A stretch of 64,000 bases of DNA from Diphasiastrum complanatum. Taxonomy: Eukaryota > Streptophyta > Lycopodiopsida > Lycopodiales > Lycopodiaceae. The stretch is taken from NCBI GenBank assembly GCA_029204225.1, contig CM055103.1, positions 39,820,033-39,884,032 of the forward strand. Direction: 5' to 3'. Below are positions 56,760 through 64,000 of the stretch, piece by piece. The position numbers and the translations under genes are program-made. The notes below the pieces were generated by a model. The model saw only the letters and a list, made by a program, of their open reading frames with translations. It was not told the DNA's origin and ran no database searches. The stretch's first letter is position 1, and each line of letters begins with the position of its first letter.

Positions 56760-58090
56760 GGATAGTTGGAGGGGTGTCCTATGTGGGCTGATTCTGTGAT
56801 CGATTTGGCCAGGCAAAGGTCCGCTAGTAGGACCATCTCAAAGGGGGACCTTGTCTTTGTCACTTGTTAGTAAATCTGTCTGAGTGTCTTACTTGTATGT
56901 ATTCGTGGTGAGTCTTAGTACTCGTGCTTTGCCTGGTTTGCATGATTGCTTGTGATACAAGGAGCTGATGGCTCGAGAAGGAACCTTTCTTTTGAAGGCT
57001 GATACCATCAAACAAAGAGGACTACAGAATTTGTGGGGCGGATTTGCAGTTCAAGTACTCGCACATGAACGGCAACGAAACGACTCAATGTTTGCAAAGG
57101 ATGGATGGCTAGCCTGTTTCTTGGGTTAGTTTCATTTGCGACAACGCCCACCAGACGCAAGCAGAAAGGCAAAAGTTGGAAAGGGCAATTTCAAGGGAGA
57201 TCTTCTATGGAGCGGTTGGTCTTCATTTCGGGACGGCCACCTTCGGAACTGAAACTCACTGAGCATGGGTGATATCCAGTATCAGTTGGGTTTTTCCTCC
57301 AAGGGGAAACACTAGGATCCTCTTCAAAGATTGGCAACAAGTTGGATCGAGCCATAATCCTAGCAGATGGAAAGCAAAGTGTTGGAAAGGCTTTTTGTCC
57401 GAAAAATTCTACTCTAAGTCCGATCAGCTGATTTTATAAGTGGAGGGGAACTATCACACACACCTCTCTCTTGGGGCAAATCTTGAGTAAAAGTTGATCA
57501 AAATGGGGGCAAATTCAAGGTGACCTAGCCATACTCACACGAGGAGTCTGGCGAACTTTGGACCTAATAAGTTGACAAGTTTTTGTTGTGGAAAGGAAAG
57601 CTTGTTATAGGCTTTCTCTGGACCAGCAATGATGAGGAAACATATGAGTATGCTGGCTTGTGTTACGTTACGTGTAAGGCAGTTAATCAATGAAGGATCT
57701 GTGAAAGTTGAGTCTTGCATGAGAGACTTGGTATTTCGAAAAGACGCTAAGGGACAGTTCGCGTTGAGATCGGACTAGTGCAAACTCTAGGTGCATGTGT
57801 CTGATTCAAAGAGAGCTACTTGAAGCCAAGCTCGATGTACACTTCTTGTTTTGACTGTGAGGCAATTGACTAGTGATGGAATTGTGAAAGTCAAGTTTTG
57901 CGCGACGGACATGGTGCTTCAAACAAATGCGAAGAGATAGTTCGTATGCGGATCTAACTGATGCGACCCTTTGGCTTTCCACGAGGTCAATGGTTACATT
58001 TGGGCTGATTCAAGCTTAAATGTATAGTTATTTTAATTGGGAGACACCTTTACTTCAATCTGACATCAGATTTTATAAAGGTGGGGTGGA

Positions 58091-59323
58091 TGTTGTAAAG
58101 CTATTTTCATAAGCTTTACTTCCGGCGCCACTGGCGCCAGCATTGTCGCCGACGCCAGCAGCGCCCCTACTGCTCCCGGCGCCAACGGCGCCGGCGCCAT
58201 TGTGACCAAAACCCAGCCGGCTCCAAGTTCCTATGGCTGAAAATCTTTGATCGGTTCTAGCGAAGTCCAGAGAGCTCAAATCGATGTGCAATGACCTCAC
58301 ACGATCTAGGCATGATTAAAGGAAGCCTGGGGATCAATAAAATCTAGAGAGAGAAAATGACTTTCTAGAAAGAGAAAATCCTAGAGAGAGAAAAATGTGC
58401 TTTACCAGCCTGGGTAGAGTGCTTGGTATGGGGGGGGGGTGCCGAATCCCACCAATACTATAGGGGAGTGCGGGTTGCGACTCAGGGCGAGCTCCAATCA
58501 AGTCTCAGCCTCCCTTGCTGGAATATTGTCATGGCTCTCACCTTGTCATGCTAGCGCCCCGGAGACTAGGGTCGGTCACACACTTGAAATGTAACCTTCT
58601 CAGATTTATCAATAAAGTGGGATTTTTGTCAAACTGACTCTGATTACCTTCTGGGTTTCAGTGTTCGGTAAAAGCGCCAGTTGTAAGGCCGCTTCAAACT
58701 TTTTAATTTGGCACATAGTTGAGGGTCGTATCCCGGGACACCAGCGGTATGCCGTCGGGACCATTCGGTCCGTGGCGCCAACGGTATGCTGTCAGGACCT
58801 TTTGGTCCAGGAACTGGTTGTCTCCATATCTGTCGCGACTTGTGGTTCTGAGTGTTCCTTGCATGAACGTGAATGGGTTAAGCTCTTGGGGAACGGGCTC
58901 TAACCTGTCGGCTGAGTTGGATGGCTTGCTTGGGTGGAAGTTACCTGTTTATGGCTGTCCAGTCTAGCGTGGCGCCAGGTTGGCTTCCAGCGCTCGTGAC
59001 GAAGCTTTCAGTTGGTTAAGTCTGATGTAAGTCAGACCGCTTGCTTGGAATGGATGTTACTCGTTTGTAACGAAGCTTCGAGTTGGTTAAGTTTGATGTA
59101 TGTCGGGCGGCTTGCTTGGAGGGAAATCACCCACATCGGGACTCCCGATCTGGCATGGCTCCAGGTTGGATCTCAATGTTGGTTTTCGAAACTTCAAGTT
59201 GGTTAAGTCTGATCGTTGCTGGCGAGTTGGCTGCTTGTATGTCAAGTGGGTTTGGATGGCAAGAGTTGAAGGCTGGGAAGCTAAGTCGTGGTTCCCGGCT
59301 CCCTTTGGGATGCTTGCGCTACA
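58091..59323 (+). repeat. 3' LTR of copy A
   Basis: Same length as the 5' LTR (1233 bp) and colinear with it, with modest divergence. Hairpins at 58758-58771 (GGACCATTCGGTCC) and 58795-58808 (GGACCTTTTGGTCC) are kept although the loop changed. Confidence 0.92.
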
Positions 59324-59742
59324 CCCCCCCACCCCCCCGACCCCACAAAAAAAAAAGAAAACTCTCATATCTTTATCTTAACATGCTTGGTGGATATTAA
59401 TAGAAGCTTATTTTAAAAAAATGCACGTTTTATACCCTGAATTTGAAATTCCTAGGTTCTTCTTAAGGAGTGCAATGATAAAACCCCCATCACTCATCTC
59501 CTTGCTCAAAAATTTCCTCTATTTTTAGCTGTAGATGCACTTTCTCTCACATGTTGGTGTAATGGAATGTTCTTAATGACATGGTGCAACAAGGAGTGCA
59601 TGAGATGCATTTTGTAAGTAGCACCAAGTACTTAATGAGATGACCTTATACGGTCGTGGACACTTGGTCGGAATTGGAACCACATGAGTGCATACCTTCC
59701 TTTGCATCGTTAGACCAATAACCCAAAACCATTGTAGCTCTT
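59324..59742. other. Unassigned intergenic sequence
   Basis: Begins with C-rich and A-rich runs at the element border. No gene, RNA or known repeat was recognised. Confidence 0.55.
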
Positions 59743-60065
59743 AAATTCAAGAGCATCATGCATTTTCCTTCACCAATTGTGCTCAATTCTAAAGCATCAT
59801 CCATTTTACCTCACAATTGTGCTCAATTCTAAAGCATCATGCATTCCCTTCACCCATTGTGCTAGATTCTAAAGCATCATGCATTTTCCTTCACCAATTG
59901 TGCTCAATTCTAAAGCATCATGCATTTCCCTCCACCAATTGTGCACAATTCTAAAGCATCATGCACTTTCCCTCACCAATTGTGCTCAATTCTAAAGGAT
60001 CATGCATGTTCCTTCACCCATTGTGCACAATTCTGAAGCATCATGCATTTCCTTCACCAATGTGA
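59743..60065 (+). repeat. 40-bp minisatellite, eight copies
   Basis: Eight head-to-tail variants of AATTCTAAAGCATCATGCAT followed by TTTCCTTCACCAATTGTGCTC. Unit length is 38-42 bp. The array ends about 660 bp before the start codon of the EF-hand carrier gene. Confidence 0.92.
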
Positions 60066-60728
60066 GCACAAAGTCAACACAAAAATGGATCTAGCATCTA
60101 GATCTAGTATCTAGAGGAAGAAGGAAATGGTAAATGCATGATAATAGATATGGAATACGTTACACAATAGAATGGCGTTCCTGTTTCAGCAAAGGTGAGC
60201 GCCGCAGGAAACAGAATTTACGTTGAATCTGCTAGTGTATCTCTTTGGGTCTTTCTACTTTTGGGAAGATTTTTGTGTTATAGTACTGCTGTCGGAATCC
60301 TATCGGCAGATGGACGGCTTTACGGCTCCGCTCTGCCTGCTTGACACCTGGTGATACCATTGGGGTGGGGGCAGAAAGAGAAGAGGGATCGATCATAGAT
60401 GCATAATAGCCTCACGCATCTTTGCAACAGCAGCAGCTGCAGAATCTATGCAGCAAATTGGGATGCAGTGCACAATTTGTGCTGCAAAATCAGGAGTTCT
60501 GCTGCAAAATGAGGAAACGAGGCAGCCAAAAGTGGAGTGTTGAAGGTTAAAGTTTGAGGCTTTCCGAGGAGGGGATGGAGGGGACAAGCTAAGATACAGA
60601 ATCTATGCGAAAAGACGAAAACAGAGATAGCCCACGCTGCAATGGGGCTAGAGGTGGAGTCTTGAAGGTTAAAGGTTGAAGCTTTGCTAAGGGGAGAGGG
60701 GTGGGTGGGAGGGGGCGGGGGAGCAGAC
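60066..60728 (+). promoter_or_regulatory. Upstream region and leader of the EF-hand carrier gene
   Basis: Holds the presumed promoter and 5'-UTR; no clear TATA box was singled out. A 12-bp word (TTGAAGGTTAAA) recurs at about 60539 and 60661, each in a similar GTTGAAG context, indicating a short duplication in the leader. Open frames on the minus strand are proline/serine-rich shadows. Confidence 0.5.
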
Positions 60729-61188
60729 ATGACCGTCACCAGCACGAGCGCTGAGAACAGCCCTTTTGTTAAGGTGGAGCTGGAGAGCAAGGAGAAGCAG
60801 GGACTACGTGTGCAGAGCAAATCCCCTCAGAGGTCAACGGTATATTCTCTCAGAGATGTGGAGTCGGCTCTTCAGGAGACGAGAGAGCAGAGGGAGATGA
60901 GGATGCACAACCTTTTCAGCTCTTTTGACAGTACCAATTCAGGATACCTGGATCAGGTCCGCATTGAGAAGGGGCTAGAAGCTCTTAGCAGCCCCCTTCA
61001 GCACAGGTATGCAGATGAGTTACTCCAGGTTTGTGACTCCAATCGAGATGGGCGAGTGGATTATGGGGAGTTTCAGAAGTACATAGATGACAAGGAGCTG
61101 GAGCTCTATCAGATGTTTCAAGAAATTGATGTAACACAAGATGGATACATTCAGCCCGAAGAATTGAGAAATGCACTGTTTAGAGCAG
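60729..61188 (+). CDS. Calcium-dependent mitochondrial ATP-Mg/phosphate carrier, first coding exon (partial gene)
   Basis: Encodes the N-terminal regulatory half of an APC/SCaMC carrier. The ATG at 60729 (MTVTSTSAENSPF) is the first methionine of the frame. Three EF-hands are visible: a non-canonical one at residues 67-80 (FDSTNSGYLDQ), a canonical loop at 103-114 (DSNRDGRVDYGE) and another at 134-145 (DVTQDGYIQPEE). The motif DGRVDYGEFQKYIDDKELEL is strongly conserved in plant members. The exon ends in phase 1 at FRA-G with donor GCAG|GTTTGT. The fourth EF-hand and the six-helix carrier domain are not in the window, so intron 1 exceeds 2.8 kb. In the family, calcium binding to this domain on the intermembrane side activates exchange of ATP-Mg for phosphate across the inner membrane. 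Confidence 0.93.
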
Positions 61189-64000
61189 GTTTGTATGGTA
61201 CCCACTATGTGAAATGCATTTCCCTAATTTCCTGTCGTCCTCTTCAGTTTGGAATTGCTTGAGCCCAGTTGTCTCCCACTTAGTGTTGATTAGGAAAATT
61301 GAGGTGGCCCTCTTTTTGGTGCTAAGGAATTGCCATAACAACTAGATGTTGATCTCTATATAAATTTTATTGATGGTTTTAATACCTCTGTCAGCCCTGA
61401 AATATTCAGATTAGACTCTAGATATTCCCACTGTATACTCAGTTTCAGGTTAGTCAGTTTGAGTCAGATTAACCCACAGTCCTGCATATTTTGCTCAGTG
61501 CATTTTATTGGCTACTTCTTCTGCTTGTTGACATGACTATTACTAAGTATACTGGAAAGTCCTGGCTCAAGGACTTGCACAGATTTGAGAACTCGGGTGC
61601 TGTGTTATCACTTTCCGTGGCATAAAATCCATTACCATGGTAATGTACTTATAACCAAAGAAATTGGGGTTATTATCGCTGATTTCTTGCTTCACTAGTA
61701 GAATTTTCGTTATGATTTATCCCAAGTGAGTTCAATGCCCATTGCCAAGCTTGTGTAATTCCTCTCTTCAGCAAATCTGTAAGTGCATCTACTCATTACT
61801 AGAATGTAGAGTTATTTAACTATTTGTACGGCAACATTGGTTACTTACTAGCTGCTGGCAATCCACTACGATCGAAACTTAGGAATTAATAGTGTCCCAT
61901 ACCAGTAGTAACAACCAAGCCTTTGTTAGTGTTCCTTGAACTACTCTGATCTATGATCAGATTCAAGAAAGACAAGTGTCGCGTATAACCAGCATCGTCC
62001 CTTGTCTACCACTAGCTCTAGTAGTCACCAATTTGTCCAAGCATAGCACATGCACACATCCTTGGAGATTTCATAACCTATACGCACTAACAAGTTCTTC
62101 GTAGAAACTCGACATTTACATATTGTCCAATAGTTGTAAACACTGAACATGCTATTGGTCTATGAAAGCTATGTCTATGGCAATCATTTTTTTAAGTCTT
62201 ATGTGTACCAATCAAGATTTAATAGAGCATGCCAAACATAGTTTCTATTCTCAATTGATTTACTTATTGGGAATACATGTCAATAGCATATCCCTAGTCA
62301 CATCGATTATCTCTTTTACCATCCAACTTAGGATGATCTAAGAAATTTAAACTATGAATGGCTATCAATTTCTTGAAAACATTTTGACAAAAAAATTCTA
62401 ACAAACCCTTGTCGTTACTATATTCTTACATAAAAACATAAAAATTGATTGTTACAAGTTTCGTCCATGTGGAAAGTTCATGTATCACCCTGATAGAGTT
62501 CCGATTTCTATAGGTTAGGCTAACCACTGAATCTCTCGAGATTTTCATCCTGAATCTCCCTTCAAGATTCAACAAAACAACAATTACTAATGTGCACCTT
62601 TCTAGCTAGATGACTCTACTTCTATTGGAGAAATTCTTCTTTCTAGAAATGACTTCATCTATGGCCAATCAAATTTATATCTATTGTGGGTGCCCAATGA
62701 CCAGTATCAGGTCAATATCACATAGTGTATAGTGCCACATAAACTAGATGTCTAGCACTCCACTCTTGCTTTCCTAAAAGAACTAATTTTTAATCATTGT
62801 CTCCCCTATTAGCAATGATGTATTCACCGAAATGACCCTCAGTGGAACTTATGACTACACATTGGTCAAGCACAAGTTTACGAGGGAGTCATCAATCTTT
62901 TGAACTTTCCAAGTCATAAATGTTACAGATTATGACCATCCACAACAAATTTTGAATCAAGGACATCTCTAAAAGGTTTCATGCTTTCAAATGTCACACA
63001 TATATGATTCGGAGCAAGATCATATTTATACTTTGAAATTATGGATACGTTTCTTTCTCTATCATTGCTCAAATATCACGAGCCAATTGTTGACTTTCTC
63101 CAACCCATAAAAAATAGGTAGTCAATAGCAATGCTACATGGCATAGTCTTCATTGTTGCCCACCAAGGATTCATCTCGCTCAATTTGTAGCACTTCTATC
63201 TAATTGAAAGGCCCAACAACTTATCTGAATTACACTTGCAGAAAGTCCTTCGATAGTATATAAAGCATTAAATGCTCACACTTCATTAACTTCACAAACA
63301 TTTGAATTTCTTTATCCTTATCTATCAACATTCTCAAATTGATAAAGGAAAGGAACTTACTAGGTCATATGTATTCCACACTGAGATAATTTCATAGTTG
63401 CCTTGCAACTTTATGCACTTCTATAAAACTTAGATTACAGTCATTCTATAGTGATTCACAAGTTCCATAAGGAACTCATCAGCAATTTTTGTGACACTCT
63501 AAAAAGGTTCCCTTCCAATGAATCCTCAACCTGAATATTGAAACTCAATGACTTACCAATTTCCCTAGCATAGAGATCAGGATTATTGTTTTCTAAATCT
63601 TGTGTCTTTGTATCTTTTCATAACAACAGATAACTTTTCCTAAAGTAACTACCAGAAATCTAATCTAATTACCCTAGATCTTCTCCACTTCTTCAGATTA
63701 GATCTTGAAGTCTAAAAACACCTCACATGATATTTGAATGACGATTGTGTGAAAGCTAACACATGATTGAGTGAGACCACTGTAAAATATGGATGCTGTT
63801 GCTTGTAAGACATTGGTGATAATACGTAAATGCATGTTGAAAGATCTAAGAAGATTGCGGTCAAAGAACTTCCAAACATATGGATGTATGTGATAGAAAC
63901 AAAGTATGTGAAATTGTGACCAAGGAAGCCACATGTATGGATGAGTATATGATGTGACCAAGGAAACCACATTGGTGTTTGGTGACAAGGAGGATACCGT
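61189..64000 (+). other. Intron 1 of the EF-hand carrier gene (continues beyond the window)
   Basis: Starts GTTTGTATGG. No exon with the fourth EF-hand or any carrier signature was found. From about 61.7 kb the sequence looks like decayed repeat DNA, but no diagnostic coding block was seen. A short duplication (GTGACCAAGGAAGCCACAT) occurs at about 63917 and 63954. Confidence 0.65.

Larger units (their letters stand above)
55051..59323 (+). mobile_element. Non-autonomous LTR retrotransposon (LARD-like), copy A
   Basis: Two LTRs of 1233 bp each (55051-56283 and 58091-59323) flank 1.8 kb. The PBS TGGTATCAGAGCC lies at 56286-56298 and a purine tract AAGGTGGGGTGGA at 58078-58090. Runs of C on both outer sides are compatible with a CCCCC target duplication but are not decisive. 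The internal region has no gag or pol and no frame conserved with copy B. It contains four GTGCT...AGCAC stem-loops in its first 500 bp and a diverged direct repeat of about 180 bp near 57660-58010. Such elements need proteins from another family member, not seen in this window. It is inverted relative to copy B. Confidence 0.9.

Noticed and set aside
59743-60065. CRISPR-like array
   Set aside because: Eukaryotic context, units are tandem without spacers, and no cas genes are present.
60446-60820. 124-codon proline/serine-rich minus-strand frame
   Set aside because: Overlaps the leader and start of the EF-hand gene on the other strand and has no domain.

Overview
This is a nuclear segment of a large, transposon-rich land-plant genome. 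Three host genes have long introns, and most of the remaining sequence is LTR-retrotransposon debris. The bulk is AT-rich, with long (CT)n tracts and intronic transposon nests. The LINE remnant at 20.8-21.4 kb has a C-terminal zinc-binding tail unlike the usual angiosperm L1 type. That hints at a fern or other non-angiosperm genome, but it is inference and the species cannot be named from this window.

Host genes. (1) 863-6126 (+): a complete four-exon NPH3/RPT2-like BTB protein of 630 aa (phototropin-signalling family), with a basic C-terminus carrying an antepenultimate serine. (2) 33689-18659 (-): a three-exon gene for a 423-aa protein ordered CCHC, GRF, GRF, CCHC, CCHC, CCHC. Each GRF finger is split by a phase-0 intron, and the second intron is about 13.4 kb of nested mobile DNA. 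A TATA box and a probable 5'-UTR exon lie near 35.1-34.8 kb, with a three-copy tandem repeat in the probable 5'-UTR intron. (3) 60729-61188 (+): the first coding exon of an EF-hand (calcium-regulated) mitochondrial ATP-Mg/phosphate carrier; the rest lies beyond the window.

Mobile DNA, left to right: a Ty3 chromovirus relic with LTRs, PBS, PPT and TSD ACTAC (9824-15395); a tRNA-shaped retroposed sequence with a 15-bp TSD (17050-17134); a LINE tail; two chromovirus 3' halves fused head to head between inverted LTRs (22426-25630); a non-autonomous LTR element, copy B (25796-30047, minus, TSD CAATC); a copia gag fragment (30912-32180); a 7-kb LTR element with only gag remnants (40248-47196); a Ty3 RNase H/integrase fragment (48105-47197, minus); a gag-bearing Ty3 element with a tRNA-Asp type PBS (48593 to about 52.3 kb); copia RT/RNase H shards (about 52.9-53.2 kb); and copy A of the non-autonomous element (55051-59323, plus).

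The most unusual material is the pair of 4.3-kb non-coding LTR elements (copies A and B). They are inverted relative to each other and about 25 kb apart. Each has intact tRNA-Met PBS sequences, about 1.2-kb LTRs that carry paired GGACC-N4-GGTCC hairpins, and a leader holding four repeated GTGCT...AGCAC stem-loops. Two open frames interrupted by TAG codons (36.8-37.2 kb and 39.4-39.9 kb, the second with its own TATA box) are unidentified and deserve a second look.
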